44,580 nt of DNA from Candidatus Kapaibacterium sp. (GTDB lineage: Bacteria > Bacteroidota > Ignavibacteria > Kapaibacteriales > WFXC01), in the NCBI GenBank assembly GCA_027082775.1, contig JALWUI010000159.1:1-44580 (forward strand), in the 5' to 3' direction. Below the pieces are notes generated by a model. It made no database searches. It had not been told where the DNA came from and saw only the letters and a list, made by a program, of their open reading frames with translations. This document shows, one piece after another, positions 9,209 through 17,901 of the stretch. Every line of letters starts with the position of its first letter. Position 1 is the first letter of the stretch. A program made the translations under genes and the position numbers.

Positions 9209-9708
9209 AGAGCCGTGTTTCCGGACATCGGGCTCCATTCAGCTCTTTTCTTAACATAACGGACAGCCAACTCGCTCCGACCTCCCCTTAAAAGATTTTT
9301 CCTGCAAATTCTTCCTTAGTTTTCCAGGTCAGCGGTTATGTTAAACAAACCTCTTCCCGTTTTCCACAATCATCCACAAATCGAGTGTTTCTGAACTGTG
9401 GAAATCCGTGGAAAACTTACCACTTTGTCCACACTTTTACTGTGGAAAACTTGTTTATCCACAACGCTGTGGATAACTCCGCACTTTTCCACATCATTTT
9501 CCACATACGACCAGTGTTCGCTCTCCCCTTGATTCCGTAGGAACGAGCACTTCTTCCATCCCGGCTTTTCCACTTTTCCACATCTCCTGAAACTACAACC
9601 AGAGAAGAGAAAGCTCAATTCCTGTAACGGAAAATGAAGAGCAACCGCTTCTCTCACGGGTTTTCCCTATATTCGCAACATTGTAGAACAAAGTGGAGCA
9701 AACAGAAA
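9209..9708. other. oriC: Candidate chromosomal replication origin (oriC) with DnaA-box cluster
   Basis: A gene-free region with at least twelve DnaA boxes or one-mismatch boxes in about 220 bases. Perfect TTATCCACA is at 9455-9463 and its inverse TGTGGATAA at 9468-9476, a back-to-back pair separated by four bases. TTTTCCACA (fits TTWTNCACA) is at 9360-9368, 9485-9493, 9497-9505 and 9574-9582, and inverted at 9441-9449. Near matches start at 9370, 9397, 9407, 9425 and 9566. An AT-richer stretch near 9288-9346 to the left could be the unwinding element. The strand composition changes sign here. dnaA and dnaN are not adjacent, as is common in Bacteroidota. No other function explains this box density. 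Confidence 0.8.
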
Positions 9709-10338
9709 ATGAAACGGTTTAGCCTAATTCTGCTTCTCAGCCTTGGAGTGACCATTGCACATGCGCAGTTATTCTATCCGCTTGGTGTCGGAATTGGTCT
9801 AACAGGACAGATGGGAATCAACGCTGGCGATATTCCGCAGGGAGAAAAAACAGAGCTTGCAATTGCGCCTCTACCGAATTTCTTCGCTTCTGCGTGGTAC
9901 ATTGTTTCGCAGAAGGAAGACTTCGGATTTGCGCTGGATGTGGGATACACCACGAACACGTTCATAATGAAGCCGTACCAGAATGTCACGGACCAAAACC
10001 GCTTCCAGTATGTTCTCAGCTACCTGAGCGTTCATCCGTACATCCAGTTCAAAATGTTTAACCTGGGCGTTGGGCTGGGATTCCCGCTAAGCGGCAAAAG
10101 AGAGAACGTTGCCGGAACAATCTCACAAGAACTATCAAACCTTGCAACGGCGATAGAACTCCGGTTCAAACTCTCGGTTCCCGTGTACCGGGATGCAACG
10201 GGTAAGGTGAGTTTCTGGATTACCGGAGCGTACCAGCTTAATGGGATTTATGCATCGGACATTCCCAACAATCCCAAAGTTGCCTCCGCAGGCATTGGGT
10301 TCAGCTATCACTTTCACTTCCGCCTGTGGGAATACTAA
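9709..10338 (+). CDS. Predicted outer-membrane beta-barrel protein
   Basis: A 209-residue secreted protein. A signal peptide (MKRFSLILLLSLGVTIAHA, cut before QLF) is followed by alternating hydrophobic and polar strands rich in Gly, Tyr and Phe (for example FGFALDVGYTTNTFIM, VGLGFPLSG). It ends in an aromatic residue (FHFRLWEY), as outer-membrane barrels usually do. The start is the ATG at 9709; the longer frame from 9634 has no signal-peptide logic and runs into the origin region. The leader carries TATATTCGC followed by GTAGAACAAAG, similar to leaders of other genes here. The family was not recognised. The next gene begins 11 bases downstream. Confidence 0.7.
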   Translation: MKRFSLILLLSLGVTIAHAQLFYPLGVGIGLTGQMGINAGDIPQGEKTELAIAPLPNFFASAWYIVSQKEDFGFALDVGYTTNTFIMKPYQNVTDQNRFQYVLSYLSVHPYIQFKMFNLGVGLGFPLSGKRENVAGTISQELSNLATAIELRFKLSVPVYRDATGKVSFWITGAYQLNGIYASDIPNNPKVASAGIGFSYHFHFRLWEY

Positions 10339-10349
10339 GTCCGGTGGTT

Positions 10350-12062
10350 ATGCACCGGCAGGTGTGGAACGTCCTTTTTGCGGGCATTCTCGGATTTTTC
10401 AGCATATTTTCCCTTTTCCGATGCGCGCATCCTCTACCGCCACCGGGAGGACCGCGGGATACCATTCCGCCGACTGTTTTGCAGACAATTCCTACCAGTG
10501 GAACCGTTCGATGGGAACGTCCACAGATTTCCATCGTTTTCAGTGAGGAAATCGCCGTTCAATCTCCCGCCAGGTACATTACCATTTTTCCCCCCACGAA
10601 TTTTCGTGCTGAGTGGGTTGAGGATGACGAGTTGGAAATTCATCTGGATTCGCTCCGGAGCAATCAGACCTATGTTGTTACTGTGAGTCCGGCGTTTCGG
10701 GATGTTGAAGGCAATACGCTGGAAAAGGCGGTAACGCTGGTTTTTTCGACTGGTGACACGATCAGTCAATACGGCGTTGTGGGCAGGATATGGGGGAGAC
10801 ACCGTGGGAGTAAAACCATCGTGTTGTTAACGCAGGAAGGCACGAAGTGGCAGGATTCATTGTGGTATCAGCAGCCGGACTACTGGCTGGAGGTGGGAGC
10901 AGACGGAACGTTCCAGTTTCCTGCTTTGCTTCCGCGGCGATACCGTATCGCTGCTTTTGAAGATCGGAACGGCAATGGTCGGTACGATCGTGGATGGGAG
11001 GCAGCGACGGTTGGATGGAGAGAAGTGGTGCTGGGACCGGTGGTGACTGATACTATTGAGCTGTGGATGTCACCCGTTCCAGACCGGGAGCCGCCGAAGC
11101 TCATTGGAGCAACGCCGCTGACTGCTCGATTGCTCCGGCTGCGGTTTTCTGAACCACTCGATACCGCTTCGATTCAACCGGCAGCATTCTGGTGCCGGGA
11201 TACCGCAACAGGACGGATGCTCAAACCATCGGGAGCAGGGCTGGAGCCGGGAAAACAAACAACTGTTTTGCTGGCATTTGCTACCCCGCTGGCATCCAGC
11301 ATCTGGGATGTTGGCGCCAGCACCGTAGCAGACACCGCAGGAAATGTGCTCGACACCCTCCAGAATCAGGTGCAGTTTCGAATGCCCATACTCGCCGATA
11401 CGCTTGTACCACGCATCGCTGAACTTCCCCTCAAGGGCGACAGTTTGCAGCTTCTGCTCCCGTTTTTTCACTGGATCTTTGCTTTTTCTGTTCCAATGGA
11501 TACGGGGGCAACGGCAGCGGCAATTTCACTTCATCGATTGGACAGTGGGCAGACGGTACCATTGCAGAAACGATGGAAAAGCCAGACCCACATTGAACTT
11601 CAGCCGGTGGATACCCTTTTACCACAGCAGTGGTATGAGCTGCGCATTGATACGGTCGCCATCGCTGTTGGAGGGGTATCGTTGCCCTCTCCGGTTCGCA
11701 TCCGTTTCCGCACGCCCGATCTTCGGGACTTTGGAGAATTCGTCGGGGAGATTCAGGATGCGCATCCCGGAGGACCGTATATCCTGATCGTTCAGGGAAT
11801 CGGTTACGGTATGCAGTATCGGCATACGCTTCAGCAGCCGGGCACGTGGCGTATTCCATCGGTGGTGCCCGATCGGTATCAACTGTGGTGCTTTGAAGAT
11901 GCCAATCGCAATGGACGGTTCGATGTTGGACGCATCGATCCGTATCAACCGTCAGAGCGCTTTACGGGGTGGCAAACGGTCGTGCGGGTAGCACCACGGT
12001 GGACTACCGAAGGAATTCAGATCCGGATGCCGGGACATCCCGCCGCTTCTCGATCAGAATAA
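10350..12062 (+). CDS. Ig-like domain lipoprotein
   Basis: A 570-residue predicted lipoprotein. The signal peptide ends at a lipobox (SLFRC), then a Pro-rich tether APLPPPGG-like stretch and RDTIPPTV. The first 100 residues form a bacterial Ig-like (Big_5/SbsA) domain of the kind common in Bacteroidota, and a second begins at DREPPKLIGATPLTA. Two copies of an acidic motif, FEDRNGNGRYD and FEDANRNGRFD, look like calcium-binding loops within carboxypeptidase-regulatory-like modules. The start at 10350 follows the preceding stop by 11 bases. The 3' end overlaps mnmM (opposite strand) by 59 bases. It probably faces the cell surface or periplasm; its precise role is unknown. Confidence 0.78.
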   Translation: MHRQVWNVLFAGILGFFSIFSLFRCAHPLPPPGGPRDTIPPTVLQTIPTSGTVRWERPQISIVFSEEIAVQSPARYITIFPPTNFRAEWVEDDELEIHLDSLRSNQTYVVTVSPAFRDVEGNTLEKAVTLVFSTGDTISQYGVVGRIWGRHRGSKTIVLLTQEGTKWQDSLWYQQPDYWLEVGADGTFQFPALLPRRYRIAAFEDRNGNGRYDRGWEAATVGWREVVLGPVVTDTIELWMSPVPDREPPKLIGATPLTARLLRLRFSEPLDTASIQPAAFWCRDTATGRMLKPSGAGLEPGKQTTVLLAFATPLASSIWDVGASTVADTAGNVLDTLQNQVQFRMPILADTLVPRIAELPLKGDSLQLLLPFFHWIFAFSVPMDTGATAAAISLHRLDSGQTVPLQKRWKSQTHIELQPVDTLLPQQWYELRIDTVAIAVGGVSLPSPVRIRFRTPDLRDFGEFVGEIQDAHPGGPYILIVQGIGYGMQYRHTLQQPGTWRIPSVVPDRYQLWCFEDANRNGRFDVGRIDPYQPSERFTGWQTVVRVAPRWTTEGIQIRMPGHPAASRSE

Positions 12063-12609
12063 GGTACGGAGAACGGTCTGAACTGTTGAGTCGGCGATAT
12101 TGCACTGCTATAGCGATATCGCGGGGAAAGCGACGACTCCAGTGGATGAGTGCTTCGGATTCCTCTGTCCCTGCAGGATGACCGGGATACACCACAATGC
12201 TGATGCGTCCCCCGACGTTCAGCAGGTGGAAAGCCGATCGCACCGCCGCCATCGTGGTTTCAACATCGGTTGTGATACTGCGGTCTCCGCCGGGAAGATA
12301 ACCCAGGTTGAACATTACCGCACGGATGTGTTTGTGCAGAGAAGCGGGAATATGATCCAGAAGTTTGCTATGGCAAGCGCAGATAAGAGTGCAGCGATGG
12401 TTGAGGTGGAATTCCTGCAAAAGCCTGCGGGTCCGATCTAAGGCGATCTCCTGAATGTCAAAAGCGTACACGTGTCCCGTTTCACCCACGTGCTCTGCTA
12501 AGAAAATCGTGTCTTTGCCGTTGCCAGCCGTTGCATCAATGGCGATGTCGCCTTCGTTAAGGACCTGACCGATAAACAGTTGTGCAATGTAAGTGACCGT
12601 TTCCAGCAT
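12004..12609 (-). CDS. mnmM: tRNA mnm5(s2)U34 methyltransferase, MnmM (YtqB) family
   Basis: A 201-residue class I SAM-dependent methyltransferase. SAM motif I is DATAGNGKDT (residues 25-34). The family hallmark NLGYLPGGDRSITT and the downstream VVYPGHPAGTEES closely follow the Bacillus YtqB pattern. MnmM methylates nm5(s2)U34 of tRNAs to mnm5(s2)U34, the step done by the N-terminal half of MnmC in E. coli. The ATG lies one base after the stop of the FAD oxidoreductase gene (TAA-A-ATG), so the two are translationally coupled. The 3' end overlaps the convergent lipoprotein gene. Family assignment is strong; activity is inferred. Confidence 0.88.
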   Translation of the reverse strand: MLETVTYIAQLFIGQVLNEGDIAIDATAGNGKDTIFLAEHVGETGHVYAFDIQEIALDRTRRLLQEFHLNHRCTLICACHSKLLDHIPASLHKHIRAVMFNLGYLPGGDRSITTDVETTMAAVRSAFHLLNVGGRISIVVYPGHPAGTEESEALIHWSRRFPRDIAIAVQYRRLNSSDRSPYLILIEKRRDVPASGSEFLR

Positions 12610-12610
12610 T

Positions 12611-13666
12611 TTATCCGAACCGATTCAGATGGACTTCCGAGGGAATGGAATCTTTACCGGATAAAGCCTCAGCCAGCACGGACGCTAAGAAAGGAGCGTA
12701 CCCCACGCCTTTGGTTCCCAGCCCTGTAAAGAGCCAGAGTTGGGGATACTGAGGATGGGGACCAAGAGCTGGCAGGTGGTCGGGAAAAGTGATGCGAACA
12801 CCTGAATGGTGCGCCAGAATCGTTACTGGAACAGTGGCAAAGTTCTGGAGCGCAGAGCGGAGTTGACGGTAGCCTTCAGCCGTTGGCAGAGCAGTTGCAT
12901 CGTCCCATCGGTAGGTGGCACCAAACCGGAATATGTGATTCCCCAGGGGTGCCCAGTGGACACCCCGATTGAAAATCAAATTCTCTGGTAGCGATTCAGC
13001 AGCAAAGGTCAGCGATTCGCCTTTGGCAAACTGGAACGGCAACAGGGAGTTCCAGAAATGAGAATGGAGGATAGAGTCGCCGGGACAAAAAACGGCGAAC
13101 CGTGCTCGCACCTGACGATTCCAGCGAACGCTCCGGTGATCTAATTCGAGTTGAGCGTCGGTGTAGCGACTTTCGATCAGAGCATCGTGGTGGAACAGAA
13201 ATTGCCGCCAGGAGTGTAGAAATTTCTCTGTCTGGAGAAGAAAACTCTGGCGGGTTAGGAATCCACCCAGCGGAGCAGAAACCCATTGGGCAACTTCTTC
13301 GGGAGAAAGAAAGCGATCGATGAACTCCGCAAGAACCGTTTCCAGCTTCCGCTGCTCCCACCGCTTCTTCTGTTCTTCATCTCTGAAGAAACGAGCAATG
13401 GGCAGCGGAAAGAGAAATTGCATATTGAAGAACCGCTCAATCTCCGTAACTGCTTCAATGAGAGCGTCCCGGCAATCGGGAAAGTTCCAGAAGGGCGTAA
13501 AGCGGTATCCGGCGATGGGATTGAAGGTCCCGGTGCCGGTCGCAGAAGCCGGAAGGATTTGAGGGGAGTCCACAACCAGCACGTCCACGCCGCGACGAAT
13601 CAACCAGAAGCTGAGAAAAGACCCTGCAAGCCCCTGTCCAATAATGAGGACGTCCACCGAGCGCAT
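12611..13666 (-). CDS. FAD-dependent oxidoreductase (DAO family), possible MnmC(o)-like enzyme
   Basis: A 351-residue flavoprotein. The N-terminal dinucleotide-binding motif is VLIIGQGLAGSFLSFWL (GxGxxG) with acidic VVDS at the end of strand two. The C-terminal part, LWLFTGLGTKGVGYAPFLAS, is the FAD-contact segment of DAO-fold oxidases such as glycine oxidase and the MnmC C-terminal domain. In MnmC this domain removes the carboxymethyl group from cmnm5(s2)U34. Coupling to mnmM suggests it does the same here as a separate enzyme; a DAO-type protein filling this role beside MnmM has been described in Gram-positives. An amino-acid oxidase of other function remains possible. Confidence 0.75.
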   Translation of the reverse strand: MRSVDVLIIGQGLAGSFLSFWLIRRGVDVLVVDSPQILPASATGTGTFNPIAGYRFTPFWNFPDCRDALIEAVTEIERFFNMQFLFPLPIARFFRDEEQKKRWEQRKLETVLAEFIDRFLSPEEVAQWVSAPLGGFLTRQSFLLQTEKFLHSWRQFLFHHDALIESRYTDAQLELDHRSVRWNRQVRARFAVFCPGDSILHSHFWNSLLPFQFAKGESLTFAAESLPENLIFNRGVHWAPLGNHIFRFGATYRWDDATALPTAEGYRQLRSALQNFATVPVTILAHHSGVRITFPDHLPALGPHPQYPQLWLFTGLGTKGVGYAPFLASVLAEALSGKDSIPSEVHLNRFG

Positions 13667-13689
13667 TGTGCATTCTTTTGCTACTGTGT

Positions 13690-13724
13690 ATAAAACACAG
13701 AAGCGGCGCCGGGCGCCGCTTCTG
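13690..13724 (-). terminator. Terminator downstream of the bacilliredoxin gene
   Basis: Long G+C-rich hairpin: arm CAGAAGCGGC (13698-13707) pairs with GCCGCTTCTG (13715-13724). On the minus strand it is followed by TGTTTTAT. It separates the bacilliredoxin gene from the FAD oxidoreductase gene. Confidence 0.65.
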
Positions 13725-13760
13725 GCAAGCAGGAGGTTTCGAGTTTATTGTGAAACACTG

Positions 13761-14201
13761 CTACGCATTGGACGGTTCTTCTTTTCTGCAAAAACGTTCA
13801 AAAGCTTCAACCAGTGTATCGGCAATTCCTTCCGGATCGAGCATTTCAATGTGATGGCGGTGCATCATAAAGACTAGCTTTCCATCTTTCAGCAGGGCAA
13901 ACGAAGGAGAAGATGGCGGCTGATTGGTAAAGTACTCCCGTGCCCGCGCCGTTGCTTCCAGATCCTGTCCGGCAAAGACGGTAACCAGCCGGTCCGGTAA
14001 TACCGTCGCTTTTTGAAGAGCTAAAGCAACGCCGGGTCGGGCAGCGGCAGCGGTGCATCCGCATACGGAGTTCACGACAACAAACGTTGTGCCCGGCAGC
14101 GGCAGAACCTGATCGACCTCCTCTGGTGTTCGGAGTTCCTGAAATCCGATCCGGGTCAGTTCTTCTCGCATTGGCTGGACTAAAAGTTCATCGTATGGCA
14201 T
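13761..14201 (-). CDS. Bacilliredoxin, BrxA/BrxB family
   Basis: A 146-residue thioredoxin-fold protein with the CGC active site (C47-G48-C49) in NSVCGCTAAAARPG, diagnostic of the YphP/YqiW (DUF1094) family. In Bacillus these remove bacillithiol from oxidised proteins; in this lineage the low-molecular-weight thiol partner is not shown by the sequence. The C-terminal segment SPSFALLKDGKLVFMMHRHH is the conserved cis-Pro strand region. It is transcribed alone, with a hairpin terminator downstream. The start at 14201 gives MPYDELLVQPMREELT, matching the family N-terminus; no strong ribosome site is seen. Confidence 0.92.
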   Translation of the reverse strand: MPYDELLVQPMREELTRIGFQELRTPEEVDQVLPLPGTTFVVVNSVCGCTAAAARPGVALALQKATVLPDRLVTVFAGQDLEATARAREYFTNQPPSSPSFALLKDGKLVFMMHRHHIEMLDPEGIADTLVEAFERFCRKEEPSNA

Positions 14202-14460
14202 CGATGCTTATCACCGTTTGTGGAACACAAAGTCGAATTTCCAAAGGACGATTCATCGGGAACGCCAGTGCGTTGGAAGAGGCGTTTCTCAGAGGGAAGC
14301 TCCCCAGTTCCTCGAAAGTACCGACGATAGGGGTCCCACCTCCCGCCGGTATATCCTGGGAGCGCCGGCTTTAGCCGGCAAAAGAAATGTAGGCTGGCAA
14401 TGCGCGGCGGTATATGAAACAGTGTGGTTTCTACTTTTTCTTTCGCATTCCGTGCAGCGC
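14202..14460. other. Intergenic region upstream of the subtilase operon
   Basis: No gene seen. It holds the upstream region of the bacilliredoxin gene at the left, one degenerate copy of the nested palindromic repeat at 14358-14379, and ends at the -33 element of the subtilase promoter. Confidence 0.5.
14358..14379. repeat. Intergenic palindromic repeat, left half only
   Basis: GGGAGCG followed by the hairpin GCCGGC-ttta-GCCGGC. This is the same left half as in the complete elements at 20065 and 20129, but no matching CGCTCCC is found to the right, so the copy is truncated or decayed. Confidence 0.7.
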
Positions 14461-14491
14461 TTGACTTTTTGCAAAGTTTTTTGTATATTTG
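14461..14491 (+). promoter_or_regulatory. Bacteroidota-type promoter of the subtilase operon
   Basis: TTG at 14461-14463, a 20-base spacer, and TATATTTG at 14484-14491, matching the TTG/TAnnTTTG consensus of Bacteroidota primary sigma factors. The ATG at 14536 follows a short leader containing GGAACAAAAAAGG. Confidence 0.8.
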
Positions 14492-14535
14492 CACTGTTCT
14501 CATCAGCGGTTCGTGGAACAAAAAAGGTGAGAGCG

Positions 14536-16876
14536 ATGAGAAAACTGCGCCTGTTTTTGTTCTTTCTCTTCCTGTTTGGGGGGGGGGGATATAGTTGCCC
14601 AACTCCAGTTACCCGTTTTCCTTGATACCCGTGGAGATACCATTGATTACAATTTTCCGCCACCGGATACGGCTTACGCGCCGGGAAAGCTCATCGTGCG
14701 ATTTTATCCCCACGCTTTGTACCTTGACTCACTGTGTTACGCTTATCCGGCTCCGATCACGGAGGGAGCGCCGGGTGAAGGGGTTTTGATGTTGCCTCCG
14801 TCGCTGCGCCAGCATTTGTTATCGCAGCAGTTTTCCGTTGCTTCCATCATCCGGGATTCGGCACTTCGAGTGACGCTTGAAAATCTGGGGGTTGATTTCC
14901 TGCAGCGAATGACGGTAGCCAACCCGTGTGCTGATACGATTTCCATCACGCGCTACGGTGATACGGTCCGATGCACTGATTACCTGTGGATGGTGATGAA
15001 GTTTCGGAGTGATACCATCGATATCATTGATGCAGCGGATCAGATTTTAAGCAATCACTGGGATGTGGTGGAGATTGTGGAGCCTAATTACTATCTGGAG
15101 CTTTTGGACCGGACACCTTCTCGAGATCCGAATTTCCCCTTGCAGATCAGCCTGCATCGGGAGATGACGGGAGTAACACGGGCGTGGGACTTTGAGGTTG
15201 GAGATTATGCGATCAAAGTCGGGGTCATAGACGATGGGATATGGTATTATCATTGCGATTTGGGTGGTGGTAAGGGATGGGGATACAAGGTTGCTGGTGG
15301 CTGGAATTGGACGGAAGATACGACAGATTTCAGTATAGGTTCCAGTCATGGAACTCCTGTGGCTGGCATTGTTGGGGCGTTGACCAATAGAGGATGTGTG
15401 GAGCAGGGAGTTGCCGGGATTGCTGGTGGATGGGGACCGGATAACAACTATAGCGATGAGGGAATAGGGTGTGCACTATATGGCTTTCGTGTTGCTCATC
15501 CGCAGTGGTCGGGGTATTTATCTCTTGCTTACGCTATTGCTGCTATTCTGGAAGCCAGCAGTCGTAATCCGAACACCGGGTATGGATATGGAGTGCACGT
15601 CATTAATGCCAGTTGGGGAGGTTCATTCTACAGCTTTGCGTTGAGATCCGCGATATTGTATGCATTTGAAAATGGGGTCAGCTTTGTTGCAGCAAGGGGG
15701 AATAGCTATGATGATCGATTGCATTATCCTGCGTGCTACGACGAGTGGTGGGTGTCCAGTGTGGGGGCATCTGATAGGTCCAGGAATCGGATTGATTATT
15801 CTTCGTATGGCAGGGGGATGGATTTCCTGGCTCCGGGAGGATATTATTCAGGTCCGAACGCTATAGTGTACACTACTCAATACGGCGGAGGGTTTGGATA
15901 TTTTGCAGGAACCTCTGCGGCAGCGCCCCACGTCAGTGGTCTGATTGCACTGTTGTGTTCTGAAGCCCGGGAGCACCAGTGGGATCTGGTGGTGGAGGAT
16001 TACGAAGGAATGATTAAGGCTGCTTGTGAAGATAAGTTGTCACGTTTCTATGACGATCAAACTGGATGGGGACATATCCGGGCAGATACGTTGTTTGATA
16101 TGCTCCAGCGAGGATACAGGGTGAGCCATTTCTCTGTTGATTCAGTGGCAATCGACTCTGTTGGAGAATGGAGTCCGACTTTTTTGCTGCTGGTGCTTAA
16201 TGCTGGAGGGCGACCAAAGCCGTTAGCTTCGGGACCTTACCTGGCACAGCGCCGATGGGTCTATGGTACGATTCATTTGCCTCCACATCGGTGGATAGTG
16301 GATAGTGCAAATCCCCTGTTCGTGTGGGGGCGGAGCGGTGAAGGAGCGCCCAGTGGTTGGTCGCTGGCAAATCCGTGCCTTCAAGCTGGTGCGACGTATG
16401 TTCTTTCAGGACGGGGTGGCAACGGGAAGACTGATGGCATCTACCATAGCCATTCCTTCCAGGTTCGGGTTGCCAACCTGCAGTATAAGCTGGTGTCGCT
16501 ATTGAATGGGAGGCGATCGACGCGACCAAAGAAGCTTGGATTCCATATTTCGGTTTTTGGAAGGGAGAAGGTAACCGATGTAGAAGACCGGGATGGACGG
16601 ACCCGGCATACGGCTGAGGGGCGTCGGTGGGCATTCCGGTGTGTGGTGCAGGATCGGAAGCTCAAGGTGTGGGTGAGCTCCTCAGTCCCGGGAAGTGAGG
16701 AAATGACGGTACGGATTTTTGATGCGCAGGGCAAGATGTTGTATGCTGGATCTGGCGTGTTGCGCCGGGGAGGAGAACCGCAGGAGTTTCTGGTTCCCCG
16801 TCTTTCCCGTGGGGTTTATTTTGTCCAACTGCGGATCGGAGCGGATGTGGTCACGCAGCCGGTATTTGTCTGGTAG
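14536..16876 (+). CDS. Secreted S8 (subtilisin-like) protease, signal peptide out of frame at a G11 tract
   Basis: A predicted extracellular serine protease. The catalytic triad is present: Asp in VGVIDDGIW (codon at 15230), His in SSHGTPVAGIVGA (codon at 15347) and Ser in FAGTSAAAPHVSG (codon at 15914). The C-terminus (VRIFDAQGKMLYAG, then LSRGVYFVQL) resembles a T9SS type A sorting domain. The signal peptide starts at the ATG at 14536 (MRKLRLFLFFLFLF), preceded by AAGGTGAG. As sequenced, a run of 11 G (14578-14588) puts it in a different frame from the protease body. With ten G the reading becomes LFGGGDIVAQLQ, a normal cleavage site. Without the shift the body has only a TTG start inside the tract. 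It is the first gene of an operon with three lipoproteins. Confidence 0.85.
14578..14588 (+). repeat. Homopolymeric G11 tract within the signal-peptide coding region
   Basis: Eleven consecutive G residues, by far the longest homopolymer in the window. The tract length decides whether the signal peptide and the protease body share a frame (10 or 13 G in frame, 11 or 12 out of frame). Confidence 0.9.
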
Positions 16877-17894
16877 CATTGTCTGGATGCTGCTTTTGCT
16901 GCTGAGTGGTGGGTGGGGTGGATGCCAGGATGTTCCCGTGCAGCCGTCCCCGCCGCCGTGTGAATGGAATAATGGATATCGATTTATTGTACCACCATCG
17001 GGACATATTGTCAGAGGAGCATCGCCGGATGGAATGATGGTGGCATATGAGGACGTACGTGATGAAGGTCCTTTACACATTATCGACGTGAGCACTTATG
17101 AAATATACAAGATTGAGCTTCAGCCATATTTGCCAGAGGGAGAGATTTCTGCTGGAGCAGGAAGGATCTTATGGTGTCCGTATGATCACCGGCGCCTGAT
17201 GGTATTGGCCAAGTCGATAGATCAAGAGGGAAGATTCCGTGACTATGCATTTGTGATCGCTCTTTCAGACGGTATGGCGGTTCGAGTGGAGAAGGTGATA
17301 CCGGAAAGTCCGGGGGATCAGGTGTTTCTGCACTGGATGGCGACTTCAAAGCCTGGAGCAGATTACTTTGTGTTGTCAGGAGAGCGGATGTACTGGTTGC
17401 AGCAGGATACGATTTTGCCGCTTCCGGAGAAGTATCGCGGAGAGCCGCAGCGACGGGTATGGAGTCCCGGCGATCAGCACTGGTTTGGTATCGTAGAGGA
17501 TGGGAACGGTCAGCGACGATTTTTGCTGGATGGAGTGGAGATACAATTACCGAGGGAAACTGGTAGGGCAAGCTGGGCACCCAATGGGCGGAGTTTGATT
17601 TTGTCGCTCTATTATAATGATGAGAGTTGGGAGAATAAAGGTCCGGGCATTGACCGATTCTGGGTTATTACGGATGTCAGTCAGGTGTTGAAAAATTCGT
17701 CACCTGAAGTGGAGCCAGATTATGTGATTGATCCATCAGAGCAGTGGTGTATGTATTCGATGGACCCAGTGCCGCGGTTTACCGGTGATACGACCTTTGC
17801 GGTCTCCCTGTTTCCGCCGGGGTTTTTCACCTGTTACATATATGAGGTTTCGGTTGAAGGACGGATTTTGCGGCAGTTAACATTCGAGTTGTGA
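16845..17894 (+). CDS. Predicted propeller-like lipoprotein, first of three
   Basis: A 349-residue predicted lipoprotein. The N-terminus MWSRSRYLSG is basic, followed by LLLLLSGGWGGC with the lipobox Cys, then QDVPVQPSPPP. The body contains spaced motifs typical of WD40/TolB-like propellers (RVWSPGDQHWFGIVEDG, ASWAPNGRSLILSL) and ends YEVSVEGRILRQLTFEL. The start at 16845 overlaps the protease 3' end by 32 bases and is chosen for its basic n-region; ATG 16887 is an alternative. It is paralogous to the next gene (shared last 15-20 residues and layout). No enzymatic motif is seen. It may work with the secreted protease at the cell surface. Confidence 0.75.
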   Translation: MWSRSRYLSGSIVWMLLLLLSGGWGGCQDVPVQPSPPPCEWNNGYRFIVPPSGHIVRGASPDGMMVAYEDVRDEGPLHIIDVSTYEIYKIELQPYLPEGEISAGAGRILWCPYDHRRLMVLAKSIDQEGRFRDYAFVIALSDGMAVRVEKVIPESPGDQVFLHWMATSKPGADYFVLSGERMYWLQQDTILPLPEKYRGEPQRRVWSPGDQHWFGIVEDGNGQRRFLLDGVEIQLPRETGRASWAPNGRSLILSLYYNDESWENKGPGIDRFWVITDVSQVLKNSSPEVEPDYVIDPSEQWCMYSMDPVPRFTGDTTFAVSLFPPGFFTCYIYEVSVEGRILRQLTFEL

Positions 17895-17901
17895 GGGAGC
17901 G

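Noticed and set aside
9634-9708. N-terminal extension of the beta-barrel gene to 9634
   Set aside because: The extension is polar, has no signal-peptide logic, and would extend the gene into the origin region; the ATG at 9709 gives a proper signal peptide.
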